64,000 nt of DNA from Xestospongia muta (lineage: Eukaryota; Porifera; Demospongiae; Haplosclerida; Petrosiidae), in assembly GCA_963693285.1 (NCBI GenBank), contig OY848919.1:8985461-9049460 (forward strand), in the 5' to 3' direction. The stretch's first letter is position 1. Every line of letters starts with the position of its first letter. Positions 23,285-34,586 of this stretch are shown in pieces. Below the pieces are notes generated by a model that was not told the origin of the DNA, did not search any database, and worked only from the letters and a program-made list of their open reading frames with translations. The position numbers and the translations under genes are program-made.

Positions 23285-23500
23285 ATCATATATCACTTCA
23301 TATATTGTGTATTAGGAGAACAACTGATCTTAGAACAACGTAGAAAATTAATTCTCTCTCCATGGATTGTGTATCCTACTAAAATATGCAGATAAGCTTT
23401 ATCGGTATATATACTGAACAACTGTTTTCTTTTACAAACCTGCAAATGAGCTCAACTCTAATTACACATAGTGAGCATGCACAGTTGCAGATTGTACTAG
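23285..23500 (+). promoter_or_regulatory. Degenerate promoter block, orphan
   Basis: 23310-23345 (AGGAGAACAACTGA, CTTAGAACAACG) and 23440-23484 (GAGCTCAAC, CTAATTA, AGTGAGCATGCACAG) follow the order seen upstream of gene C at 58670-58826. The NRF1-like core has lost its CG (GCATGCACA). No start exon follows, only a GIK-module scrap. Confidence 0.5.
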
Positions 23501-23574
23501 TTACACTCTTCTTCGTCCACACTGTACAATTACAAATGAGGGCTTTCATATTCAGTTAAGTAAATACAGTCTAA

Positions 23575-23700
23575 ATCAGTAGAAAGGTAAAAAGTTTTGA
23601 TACTGAGGATCCTATTCATTTTGATTTTGTTGATGAAAATAGATTTATTGAACTTGTTTTTCATGCAAGTACCACAGGGAAATGATACTTTTTCCAGCTG
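23575..23700 (+). pseudogene. GIK-module exon 2 fragment
   Basis: DTEDPIHFDFVDENRFIELVF is nearly identical to gene A exon 11741-11875 (DTEGPIYFNFVDENGFIELVF). The following residues diverge and no neighbouring module exon is present, so it is an orphan fragment. Confidence 0.75.
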
Positions 23701-24657
23701 TTGTTTCCAATTCTGTCCAATTTTTTTGTACAATGCTTTTACTATTATGTCATCCAGGAAACTCCACTATTGGTTTATAGATGTAATCTTTGATGGAAAA
23801 TACATAAGATGTACATATGTTGTGTAAGTGATGGCAATATGATGGATATTTACCAACATGATAAAACAATAGGTAATTAAATGTAAATAACATTGTATAT
23901 TTACCATCAAAAGTCAATGTTTAATTAAAAACTTATAAAAATAGTGCAAATTTACCATCATAGACCCATTACGTCTATACTATAGATAAGTTGATGTATG
24001 TTTTTAATCATGTAACATACAACAATGAATAGAATTTTGAATGGATTAGGTCACAATTGTTTTACTAAATGATGTGCTCTCACTCAGCTCTGCAGTACTA
24101 GTCAATGGATCAATTGGTTATTTACTGCTACTGATTTATTTCATAATAAATGGGAGTACGTGTTGTACAGTAGGATCAGCAGTACTTACTATGATAAGAT
24201 AGCTCTCAAAGAGATATCAAATAGGTATTTAGTAGTATTTTGATCCAATTACTATGTCAACTACAAATATATGTGTTAAAATGACAAGTACTTGAATACA
24301 ATCTCTTTTGTGTCCTAGTTCCATGTAGGTCATTATCTAATAATATTGATACAGCTGTTACCTTTTAGTTTCTTTACCATTAATGCATGCCTTCACAATT
24401 TTGTGTCCATGATTGCTTTACCTCCTCCATTCTCTGGGCTCCCTTTTTTGTGCATAATTTCAAAGTATTGCCTAATAAATATATTTTTTAACTTTTAAAG
24501 TATGTGATTACTGCTGGCAGTCGACCGCCAATCGTATTTTAAATGTCAAAAATGTGCTGGCACATCACTCTTTATAGGTGTGCTAACTGAACCTATGACA
24601 TTGCAATTATATGTGATCAGATGCAAAAAAGAATAAATAGATTAGTCAACTAGATTA
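23701..24657. other. No gene recognised
   Basis: AT-rich; no open frame with recognisable similarity. Confidence 0.4.
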
Positions 24658-25050
24658 TCCTGGTATTCATAAGTAAAAGTATTTATGTAGCATCACTTGG
24701 TCGAAGCCACACCTTTCGAAAATGTGTTATACATGTCCTGGTAATAAGTAAACCTATTCATATAGTATCACTGTTTTGACCTTATTTGGTCAAAGCCACA
24801 CCTATCAGAAATGTGTTGTCTTGGTATGAATAAGTAAACCTATTAATATCGCATCATTGTTTTGATGCCACACCTACCAGAGATGTTATTATACGAATGA
24901 GTAAGCATATTCGTATAGCATCATTGTTTTGACCTTATTTGGTGAAAGCCATACCTATCAGAGTCTTCAGAGATGTTTTGTTGTATGAATGAGTATACCT
25001 ATTCATATAGCATCACTGTTTTGACCTTATTTGGTCAAATACGCACTCAT
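24658..25050. repeat. Minisatellite, ~88-bp unit, about 4.5 copies
   Basis: Units share GAATAAGTAAACCTATTCA, TATAGCATCACTGTTTTGACC, TTATTTGGTCAAAGCCACACC and TATCAGAGATGT. Units differ by point changes and one short duplication (CAGAGTCTTCAGAG at about 24960). Most carry a 7-bp inverted repeat, TTTGACC and GGTCAAA, separated by six bases. Confidence 0.9.
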
Positions 25051-25469
25051 CACTAATTGACTGTTGCTTTAAGAAATGATGTCAATATAAAGCTAGTTAA
25101 AGTATCAGCTAACTTATGCTATCACATCCCTTAATATTACATTCATTTTTCATCACAATAAATATGAGTCTATTGTCATGTAATGTTTTTAATAACTTGT
25201 CAAAATACTATTTTAGAAGCATCTCTCTTCTAACTCTTTCGAATAGTAATGATATTCATGTAGATCTGTTGTACATATGTATGTAAAACTCCTTTTTATG
25301 TTGCTATCTACTGACTTTAGTAGATAATGTAATACCGAGGTCTCACAATTGCAAACAATTGCATTTATTGAGCCATTCATCCATTTACATGTCTGGATTT
25401 TGATCATCATCTTGTAGTAGTGGAATTTGTTACTTGATTAACAAAGTAATCCTTACATTCAATTGCCAG
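25051..25469. other. No gene recognised
   Basis: AT-rich interval between the minisatellite and the ankyrin pseudogene. Confidence 0.4.
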
Positions 25470-26285
25470 ATGGACAAACAGTCCTATTTATAGTTTGTCA
25501 CAATGGTGACTATCAAGTCGTGGAACTCTTACTCAAAGAAAAAGTTAATCCTAATATCCAAGTACGAGGTGCATGAGGAATTAAATGCTTGTATGCAACC
25601 GGTGACTGTAGTCATTATGAAATTGCAGAATTGTTACTTAAATGTGGAGCTAATCCTAACATACCAATAGAAGATGGAGCAAAAGCCTTGATCTTAGCAT
25701 ATGTAAATGACAAATATGATATAGTGAATCTGCTACTTGAAGAAAAAGCAAACCCAAAGATTCAAGTAGTAAATGGATGAACATCTCTTTTTATAGCTAG
25801 TCGAAATTCTCCTCTTAAAATGTGGAACTTCTGCTACAACACAATGCTAAACCTAATATTCAAGCACAAAGTGGACCAACTGCTTTGTACATAGCTAGTG
25901 AGAAAGATCATCATTAAGTGGGCGAATATAGGACAAACTGCTTTGCTTATATCCAGTTTTCATGGTTACCATAAGGAAATGGAAAATTTCTTAAGAAAAA
26001 GGTAGATCCAAATATTTCTATGCATATTGGAGAAACATCATTAATTTTAACTAGTCAAAATTAAATGTCCATTATGAAGTGGTGGAACTGCTACTCTGCT
26101 ATCATGCAAATAGATTTGATAAACAAGAATTACTGACTGCAATGCTAATTGCTCCTCAAGGAGGTCATAACCTCATTATTGTTGAATTATTGTCAAAAGA
26201 GTTGTCTATATGTGAACTCAATTCAATTGTCACACAAACAATATTCACAGAAAAATTATTGAATTTGCTTTGTCTTTCATTGTAA
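25470..26285 (+). pseudogene. Ankyrin-repeat pseudogene
   Basis: An acceptor-like CCAG precedes DGQTVLFIVCHNGDYQVVELLL. Four or more 33-residue ankyrin repeats can be followed (IAELLLKCGANPNI, IVNLLLEEKANPKI, MVELLLCYHAN). In-frame TGA codons fall at 25574 and 25778, where TGG would be a minimal ancestor, and several small indels shift the frame after 25800. No intact start or promoter block is present. Ankyrin arrays are protein-binding; whether this was part of a Death/ankyrin gene of the cluster is unknown. Confidence 0.8.
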
Positions 26286-27439
26286 CAGTTCATTTGACAG
26301 CCTTGTATAGTGCATAAGGATTTGTTGCATAATTTGAACTAATTTGTTACTTACTTGCTTATTAGAGAAACAATAATAGTATGTCATTTTTGATATAATA
26401 TTTAATATATATTACATATGTACTTGCTGTCAAAATTTACTTTCAGAATATAAGAGAAGTTCGTTAGTTAATCACTAAGTTCAGTGCAAATTAAATCTTA
26501 TGTCACATATCAAGCACTCAATGGTAAAAACAATGATCTTAAATAACTGGTTTGGATGTAGCAAATTAATAATTCATTTATTATTATCATAAGAAGAAAG
26601 ATCAAAGGCACATCTCTAATGAAAGTTCTTAGGGATGCAGCAACACTCAGCCCTAGCAATTAACAAACCTAATTGATGTATTTAAAAGATTAGATTTCTT
26701 AAAATCAAAATTGGTGAGAACATGCAACATGACTTTTTATGTACATCAGAGTAAATCATAATAATTACTGTTGTTGTTATTTGTTCTAAGTGATAAAAAT
26801 ACACTAAGAAGGACAGATATAATGAACAAGTGACCAGGTCAGTAGCCAGACATTTTCTTCCTGTAACAAATCTGTATATGGTAGCATTGAAGATACCAGT
26901 GCTACAGAAAATGAAAAGCTCTTAAAGTGTTGAAGAGTATACTGACAAGTCATTTTGCTGACTTAAGTAACCAGCTATTGATGTCTTAGAGTATCTTCTA
27001 TTTCATGTATTGAACGACACAGTTAGTCTTTTGGTACAGTTCTAGTACGAGGTAAGGACATCAAAACTGGAGATTTAGGATAATGAGTCTGTTTATTGCT
27101 AGGCTGTATTTGAATAGAACTGTACTGATGAATGGGTTAGTATTTTCCTTGACATAACTGAAATTTAACAAGAAATAACAGTTAAACTAATAGCAATTTA
27201 TTTTTAAGCTTACAACAGTGATAGGTTAAAATTATTTAGCTCACATGACTCAATTACTATATATGGTCATAGCTAGTGTGTTTCTATATAGCATAGTTTA
27301 ATTTATATTTATGATGGCAGTATAGTATTGCTGAGCTGTTCAATTGCGTATAATAGATTCCTGTGGATTAGAGTGTTGAAAGGTTACTATATATGTAGAG
27401 GAAGTTATCTTTTGGTATAGTGAATGTTTGTAGGTGATA
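26286..27439. other. 5' flank of gene B
   Basis: No coding sequence recognised. Unlike genes A, C and D, no copy of the shared promoter block is visible upstream of gene B. Confidence 0.45.
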
Positions 27440-27668
27440 ATGATTGATATCACTCAATGGAGAGCTACTATTGGGTTATGGTATTGTCATCAGATACCAT
27501 GTACTTCTAAAACGATTCATTCTACCACTGATACACCTGGATGGGTCAAGTTACTACTGATGCCAGGAGATGAGGGTGGTAGTAGTTTGATATTCTCTCT
27601 AGCTTTGTTTCTCTTACTTCTCCTCATTTTATCAGGTGATGTTGAACTCAACCCTGGACCTAAAACAG
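27440..27668 (+). CDS. Gene B exon 1: signal-like segment plus 2A skipping motif
   Basis: From ATG 27440 the exon encodes 76 residues. A hydrophobic run (SLIFSLALFLLLLLIL) is followed directly by SGDVELNPGP at residues 65-74. DVExNPGP is the 2A consensus at which the ribosome fails to join the final Gly and Pro, releasing an upstream peptide and continuing. Here the break would fall between G73 and P74, and the downstream product would start with Pro and then the Death domain. 2A motifs at the front of NLR-type proteins are known from sea urchins and other marine invertebrates, where the leader can also act as a signal sequence. Exit is in phase 1. GTG 27434 is in frame but the ATG is preferred. 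Confidence 0.85.
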
Positions 27669-27725
27669 GTGAGTAAACATTAAAAGCTATAACTGATGGA
27701 ATGATTTTTCAATTTACTTCAATAG

Positions 27726-28016
27726 AGTTGACATCAAGCAATGCTCTACGACTTCTTGTTAAGAGTGGTTTTATTGTTGAAGATAAATGGACAAAACTCA
27801 CTAGTCTACTAGGTGTGTCACTGGAGGAGAGGAGAAGGCTTAAGAAAATGGCCACTGATGATCAAGACTATCACTTCGCTTTAGAAGAAGGTTTACAATG
27901 GTGGATCACAAATTGCACTATACCCTCTTGGGAAAAACTCATTTCAGCCTTTGAGAATTGTGGTGATAAGGATGTAGCTACTACAATGAAAAGACAGCTA
28001 GATATTAAAGATGAAG
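27726..28016 (+). CDS. Gene B: N-terminal Death domain
   Basis: About 97 residues: LTSSNALRLLVKSGFIVEDKWTKLTSLLGV, ERRRLKKMA, EEGLQWWI and IPSWEKLISAFE. Divergent from the other Death domains here but it keeps the spaced Trp residues and helix pattern. It would be the N-terminal domain of the protein released after 2A skipping. Phase-1 exon. Confidence 0.75.
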
Positions 28017-28484
28017 GTATCTACTATGAATAGTTAATTAGACACTATTACTTTAATTATCAATATAGTATAATAGTTTAGTTAAGTACATAACAAGGTA
28101 TCACTGTAATATAAGATGTATGAATGAATTATTCTTTGCTGTTTCTTGCTGGAATATGACTTGTTCAACCTTTCTCATTTCATTTGGTTTTGTGTTACAC
28201 TTCCTTTTTATTCATACTCACTAAAAGCGTTATGTTTTTAGTTACACAAAAAGAGGAAGGGACTTCATTAGCTTGCAAGATGTTGACATTAACACGTAAT
28301 AGAATTAACCACAGTTTATATAAATTTGAATTCCTTTCGACAACTGTAATATGCATGTGCTACCAGACTCTCCTTGTTAAACAAAGGAGCTGGTCTAAGT
28401 ATTAATTAATTAAGTTTGTTGTGGGAGGGGCTATATCTATTTTAATTGTCATCAATATATTATGATAGTTAATTTATTTTCAAG

Positions 28485-28568
28485 ATATGTCTACTGATGA
28501 TGATAAAGATGATTTTGTAGATGTTCTGGAAGTTCTACCTACTTTTGATACTAAAAGAATCATTTCAG
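28485..28568 (+). CDS. Gene B: acidic linker exon
   Basis: Phase-1 exon of 84 bases encoding MSTDDDKDDFVDVLEVLPTF and a short basic end. No domain is recognised. Confidence 0.5.
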
Positions 28569-28616
28569 GTATACTATATTGTATGTGAATATTAGCTTTG
28601 TTGTTGATATTATATA

Positions 28617-29991
28617 GAGACTACATTAATGAAAGACACTGAGTAACTAGACTCCAATCAATGTTCTCATCACCTGATAACATGTATGTAGCTCAAGTTG
28701 TGTATGAACTCAAGCGTGGTAATAATGAATGGCTAATGCACTTTATAGTAGCTAAAGATCATGTTGCTCTATTAGAAGCAAGTGTACCTATAACATAACC
28801 AATAATGATTGTTATTATATAGTTTATAATAACCAGTCTTCCATCTAATGTCGAGAGAGACATCACTTTTCAGTTTTCATTTCAAGATAATAATGGTTTC
28901 ATTGAATTAGTCATTGAAGAAGACCAAGAATATCCTTATAATGGATGGAGTATTAATCCTCACGTAGTTCCTTTACTGGTAAGTATACTATATGTCTGAG
29001 TTAAGTTGAGCCCTTCATTAAAAAAGGTGTTTTATGCATGAAATGTAAGGTGAGGTATTTCCTAACCTATTATATGCAATTAGTGCTGAAGTATATTTTA
29101 ATATTCATCACTTGTTTACGTGAATGTCATGTGAACAGACCACGTTTTCTCTCGTGCTTGTAAAGATGCAGAGGGGAAAGAGACTGAGATCACAAACAAA
29201 GGAGGTTGTTGCGAATGTCTATGACTATTTTGAGGAGGTCAGTATAGGCATCAAAGGACTCAAGGACCTCTTAAACGAACCTTGATGCCAAAGGAGTTTC
29301 ATGTGTTAGCATCAAAAGTGATTCAAGAGGCTACAGAAACGCATTCTCAGCCTTCCCTTTTTAGTAAATAGTTTTTGTCAGAACCACAGTAGCTTAATAG
29401 CTGCCTTAAATCACAAAAGACAATATTTGATTATTATTTTAAAAGTAATAATTGTTATAATGGCACATCTGTTCATATAATTAGAATTGTAATTTTAAAC
29501 TGGCATGTGACACACAGCTGACTTCTCAAGGCGAGAAATCCTCGAATGTGTCGAATTTGAAGCATGACAATTTGAAAATGTATGGAGTTTTATAGTTTGC
29601 TACTTTCTTGTAACACTAGAGAGCTAAATTTTATATATAAATGCGTGTTTGCAAGCTGAATGGATTGGTGCAAGTTCTGTGCAAATAGCACGTAAAACGG
29701 GAAAGTTATTTACATGTCTGGGTAGCTAAACTCAACTGGGACATACTATAATATATATGATACTTATAATGTATAATGTGTACATTTATATTATATATAT
29801 ATAAAAGTGATGTAGACATGTTTGCTTCTCAGTCTCCTCCATGTTTCCCTTCTATATTGATCACAATATCTGCTGAATATGGACCTGATACAGTCAGTAC
29901 ATTAAACTGCTGTATGTCATTGAAAGGAATCAAACCTGATAACATGAAGATACCTATTATACGATCTATTTGTAACACTGATGATGATGGT
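28617..29991 (+). CDS. Gene B: first GIK module, split by a MITE
   Basis: Exon 1 (NMYVAQVVYELKRG, NEWLMHFIVAKDH) ends at 28777 with a GC donor (GAA|GCAAGT). Exon 2 (28823-28978) has FSFQDNNGFIELVIEE and GWSINP. Exon 3 (about 29808-29991) has SDVDMFASQSPPC, SILITISAE and MSLKGIKPDN. The frame at the start of exon 1 hits TAA near 28645 unless a frameshift is assumed. Exon 3 lacks a convincing acceptor; the only AG (29806-29807) gives TGA at once in phase 0. The MITE 28986-29749 lies between exons 2 and 3. Confidence 0.65.
28986..29749 (+). mobile_element. MITE-like DNA transposon, copy 3 (intron of gene B)
   Basis: Ends are GTCTGAGTTAAGTTGAG and a diverged complement (AACTCAACTGGGAC). Interior matches copies 1 and 2, including the degenerate HTH region. 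It begins only about eight bases after the donor of exon 28823-28978 and ends about 58 bases before the next module exon, whose acceptor is unclear. Insertion damage to that acceptor is possible. Confidence 0.8.
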
Positions 29992-30034
29992 AGGCAGCTA
30001 TGTAAAACATATAAATTTGTCATTCTCTTTTAAG

Positions 30035-30097
30035 ACATGCCCAAAACATTAGCTATTGAGAATATTTCTGCTAAAATTGATTCAATTGATCATAATA
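30035..30097 (+). CDS. Gene B: short linker exon before Roc
   Basis: Phase-1 exon (MPKTLAIENISAKIDSIDHN) between the GIK module and Roc-COR. A comparable linker precedes Roc in gene C (59613-59669). Confidence 0.5.
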
Positions 30098-30151
30098 GTA
30101 AGTACAAGGTATCTTTGATAACCAAATGATCAGGATTACATTTTTGTTCAG

Positions 30152-32494
30152 ATAAAATCATTTTATTAAAAGCTCTTGAAGAAGGTTATGTCATACTTTC
30201 AATTATAAAATTGCTTTTGGTTGGTCCTCCAGCTGTTGGTAAGACTGCCTTCAAGCGTCTTCTTTTTAACTGGGAGCCACCACATCATCATCACAGTACA
30301 GGTATTTCTGATCGACCTATTAGAGCTGTTGAAAGAGTAGCTACAGTTGATGGTATGAAAAATTGGGAAATGGTTAATACAAAGGAAGTAATGAAAATGC
30401 TAGCTGAAGACATTCGTGTACAAGCAAGTATAAATAATATCAAGTTTCCCCAGCATTCCCAACCTTCTGTCACAAGAAAAGAAGCACATTTATCAATAAT
30501 TGAAAATGTTAGTGGAAAAGAAGCTCCACACCCAGATGTCCCTAGACACAGTATGTCTCTAGAACCTTCTTCATTGATGTCAGGTGAAGAAGGATGTATG
30601 ACACCCTTAGCATTTACTTCTAATAATGAGAAAGAAACAAACGAAAAGTCAAAAATAAAAAAGCAAAGTGAAGATGCTCTACCTGAAGAATCATGTTGTC
30701 CATCACCAAGAATAGAAAATGTCGTTAAAGTAGTAGATAGTTCTGTTGAGCCATCAAATAAATCTGCATCTGTTGAGAGTAACACAATTGCTGAAAAAAT
30801 AGCCAAAAATAAAAGTATTCTCCACCTTTCTAAGGATATTCTCACTGCAATGAAAGGTATAGCTACATAACAACTCTCACAGTCAACCTGGATATATGTA
30901 CTTGATAGTGGCGGACAACCACAATTTGCTGATGTATCTAGAGCATTTGTATGTGGTAATACAGTCATTGTGATTGTACACAAGTTGACTGATCGATTGT
31001 CAAATAAGCCAATCTTTCAGTATTCTATTGATGGTAAGCCATTAACCCAACCTAAAGAGCTTAGGATGACTAATCTTCAGCTCATTACAACATATGTGCG
31101 TTCTATGTCATCAGCTAAACTAGCAGCTGTTGATGGTACAGACAGTGAGTCATTGCCTACATTCCTCATCATTGGTACCTATGAAGACAAAATGGGAGGA
31201 TGGTGGTGGCTGTTTCAGGAGTCACTGAAACAAAAGAATGCACAACTTATAGCAGCTTTGCAACAATACAAAGATCAATTGATATTTTATAATGAATCAA
31301 AGCAAGAGCTTATATTTCCTATTGATAATATGTGCCTGGAAAATCGTGAACACCTCTCATCTCTTGTTAGAACATATATAACTGGCCATAGGAAAGCAGT
31401 TATTAAGAAGAAAGTCCCTATTCGTTGGTATGTTTTTGAGTCTAATATCAAAGAAGAAGGGGAGAAACATGATCATGGTATTGTATCTCAAACTCAATGT
31501 CAAGACATTGGCCAGACTTTAAGAATGACCAATGCTCAAATACAAGGAGCTATTGCATTTTTCAAGTCTCTCTCAGTGTTTCTACATTTTAGTACTTACT
31601 CTCACCTCGTTTTCACAAATCCACAATATTTCTTGGATGCACTTTCCAATATAATTCGTGTATCATTTGTTGATTTCCCACAAAAGCTATTACAGAAAGG
31701 AAAATTGCTGCCACATAATGCTCACCGTCGACTTCAAGAAGAAGGCTTGTTCACAATAGATCTTCTAGATCTTGTTTCTATTCAATTTGCTCCAGCTCTT
31801 TTCGAAAAAGCTGACCTACTGCATTTGCTATGTGACCTCTGTATTGTAGCTGAAATACATCATGATGAGTCTACATATTACTTCATACCAACTGCTTTAT
31901 CTCCTAAACATCTCACTACTAATGAAAAGAGAAAATTTGCTATAACATGTGAGCCTTTGGTTTTAAACTTCCAATGTGGAGTTGTACCTCAGGTAAGAAT
32001 GTTTTAGACTATTTCTTTGTCATCACTATTCTTTATCTAGAGTTTATTTCCAGCTATGATTGTAGCATTGTTAAACCGTAAACACCGTCCTTTTTTCACT
32101 CTAGATTATCTCAATGCACAATTTCCTTGTCAACTTCGATTTGCTATTAAGTTGTAGTCATCTGAACCTCATGGATCATTGCTTTTAGTAGACACAATGC
32201 TATGGATAGAAATCTACTGGACTGGTGATCCAGCTGAATGCCCTAGTTTACGTTCTATAGTCACTGATGCCATTGCTTCTTGTGCTGAATCTTTAGTGTA
32301 TCATCCATCTGCTCTAAAGTGTGATCCTGGTACTCTCTGTAACTTGAAACATCATGCTCAGCAAGATATGCCTCCTGTTCATGTAGCACTTGTTACTGTG
32401 AACAAAAGAAAGGAAGTTAAAATGTCTTGTACAATACAAGACTTGCCACCAGTAGAGTTGAGTAAAATGTTTCACCCATGGATGGAAGCATTTG
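30152..32494 (+). pseudogene. Gene B: Roc-COR GTPase with two in-frame stops
   Basis: Exons 30152-31992 and 32041-32494. P-loop GPPAVGKTAFK, a long polar insert of about 190 residues, then TAA at 30868-30870 just before WIYVLDSGGQ. Beyond it the frame stays open through IIGTYEDK (G4-like) and COR (VPIRWYVFES, HFSTYSHLVF). A 48-base intron 31993-32040 interrupts COR at VVPQ|SLFPAM, where genes A and C are continuous. TAG 32155-32157 replaces a sense codon in the aligned IRLT region of gene C. No alternative splice at 30858-30883 rescues the frame. Confidence 0.85.
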
Positions 32495-32629
32495 GTGAGT
32501 CATTTTATTTTCTTGTCAATTATCCTAAGTTAACACACTGTTTACTCATATTGTGTAATGTTTATACAAACTATACATTAACACACATAGACAACTAATT
32601 TTTTATTATGATACTTTTTTACTACACAG

Positions 32630-32908
32630 CTAACAAACCAGAAAAGCATGCTCTGCTACGGTTTATGAGTTCAATTACTGCCAAATGGCAAGAGATTGGA
32701 GATTTACTTGGAGTTGATTCTGAGACTATTGAAGGGCTCTGTTATTCTAATTTCTCTGACCAAGTAAAGATGTCCAAGATGTTACAGAGTTGGTTGGACA
32801 ATGAGCCGACTCCAACAACATGGGACAGCATTATTAGCATCTTAAATGGTCTTCTACAGAAAAAATCACTTGCTATTGAAATCCGCGAATATCTTGGCAA
32901 AGAATCAG
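32630..32908 (+). CDS. Gene B: second Death domain
   Basis: About 93 residues: EKHALLRFMSSITAKWQEIGDLLGV, KMSKMLQSWLDNEPTPTTW and LAIEIREYL. Intact, phase 1 on both sides, very similar to gene A Death 2. Confidence 0.85.
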
Positions 32909-33624
32909 GTATGTCATTAAATTATTTCTTTCATATTATAGATGTAGATACTAGTACTTGATGTTATAAGTGAAGTTAATCAGTTCCAGATAGACAATTA
33001 TTATAGCTATTATTTGATACAATGTTCTTTTGCTCATAGAAAAGGTCAAATGATAATCTGCATTAAAGCAAGCAAGCATTGATCAGCAAATATCTACATT
33101 CATTACTAATATAATACTATAGTCTATAGGTGTAGGCTGTACAATACTATTGTATTATGTCTATGACCATTTCTTTATATATTATGGCACATAGATAGAA
33201 AAGAGTGTTTGTGATTACCATATAAGTAATTATAAGCTTGAGAGCCTCTGCAACAATTACAATACTATGTGACTAAAATCTAAAACTCAGGCTGATTCCT
33301 TCTAATGTATTCTTATTTAGTCAAACTTTCTTGTCAAACTAGTTTTTAGGCTAAGATGGAGTTAAGTTTCTTTTAGTACTGTTCACTAGATCAATTATAG
33401 TAGTATGTGTTTGCATGAGATGTGACAGCAAATGAATGCCTGTAAGAGCACAGATAAATTAATACTATAAGGTGGTATATGCTATGTCCATTTTTAATCA
33501 TTAATTTTATTCTATTATATGTTGTGTGTGATAGTTGAAATTGATGAGAACCCTATGTGATATATATTTCATCACACTTAGTGTATTAAATTATTATGGA
33601 TTGTCTTGAATGTATGCCTTTTAG
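32909..33624. other. Intron of gene B
   Basis: AT-rich, 716 bases, no coding or promoter block recognised. Confidence 0.45.
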
Positions 33625-34147
33625 ATACTCTCAAAGGTATGTGTATTGGAGGTGAAAAGTTGTTCCTAATTCAAGGAGAATCTCCTCAGTTCCTCAACTG
33701 GGAACAATATGGATTGAGAATTATTGTTCCTCAAGACACTTTATCTCCAAACGACACCAGCAAAGTTGTTTTGACAGCACTGGTAGAAGGAAAGTTTAAA
33801 TTCTCTGAGGATGTAGAGCTGATCAGTGCTGTTTATGACATATCTGTCTCTAAACCACTTCTCAAACCAGTCAAATTAGAAATGCAACACTGTGCAGATT
33901 TAGTTACCGAAAAATCATACTTTTTATCTCAGTTTTGCTACAGCTTTAGCAGACCAACCTACGCTTCCTTACCGGTTTCAGCTAAAAGATGGAGGGGGGT
34001 TCAGGCCTGGTGATCAGTATGGCAGCATTTTTCTTACTCATTATTGCCTAATAGCTATTGTTAAATCTCACAGTGATCCTTTTAGGAGCAATAATGCATT
34101 TATGCCTGAGATACTTCCACCAAACAATGCCATTGGAGACTCTATGT
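33625..34147 (+). pseudogene. Gene B: ZU5-like domain with one-base frameshift
   Basis: First part: GGEKLFLIQGESPQFLNWEQYGLRIIVPQDTL is the canonical start, then VVLTALVEGKFKF, ELISAVYDISVSKPL and LEMQHC. Near 33915 one base is extra in a T run; in the next frame the domain continues LSFATALADQPTLPYRFQLK and FRPGDQYGSIFLTHYCLIAIV. ZU5 domains are found in ankyrins, UNC5 and PIDD, often next to Death domains, where some undergo self-cleavage. No HFS-type autoproteolysis motif is seen. The exon length mod 3 confirms a single extra base. Confidence 0.8.
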
Positions 34148-34359
34148 GTAAGTCAAGAGATAATACCAATTATTTCTATGATAATCAGTTTCTAAAGCAT
34201 CTCTAAATTATGATTGATTCTACTCAAATTAACCCACTAAATTGTAAACTACAAATTATTCTAATTTATGACTGTCTATATGTACATCCTAGCAATGAAG
34301 AAATTATGTAATCTTTATTCTATTATTATGATGTTATTTAGTTATATCCTGTTATATAG

Positions 34360-34536
34360 ATAACTCACCAGTAATAACTTCTGAGGTCATTGATAAAATC
34401 AGATCTTTACCCACCACCTCTGCTAATGATACTAAACCTCCTTCTGTGGAAACAGTTACTGAGTCTACTTCAGATGCTTGTCCACAATCTACTCAAATAA
34501 TGAATATACAATCTTCAAAAATTAACTCAGTAAAAG
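34360..34536 (+). CDS. Gene B: Ser/Thr-rich linker exon
   Basis: Phase-1 exon with VITSEVIDKIRSLPTTS followed by Thr/Ser/Pro-rich sequence; likely disordered. Confidence 0.55.
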
Positions 34537-34586
34537 GTTCAGTGTATATATTATGGATATTTATTATACTAATCTGATCACTATAG

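Noticed and set aside
30858..30883. Possible 26-base intron removing the TAA in gene B
   Set aside because: It has GT and AG ends, but removing it shifts the frame into an immediate stop.
30291..30983. Long minus-strand open frame of 230 codons
   Set aside because: It is antisense to the Roc exon of gene B, which has clear P-loop and DSGGQ motifs; the minus frame has none.
33892..33921. Possible 30-base intron explaining the ZU5 frame change
   Set aside because: Its length is a multiple of three, so it cannot correct a one-base shift.
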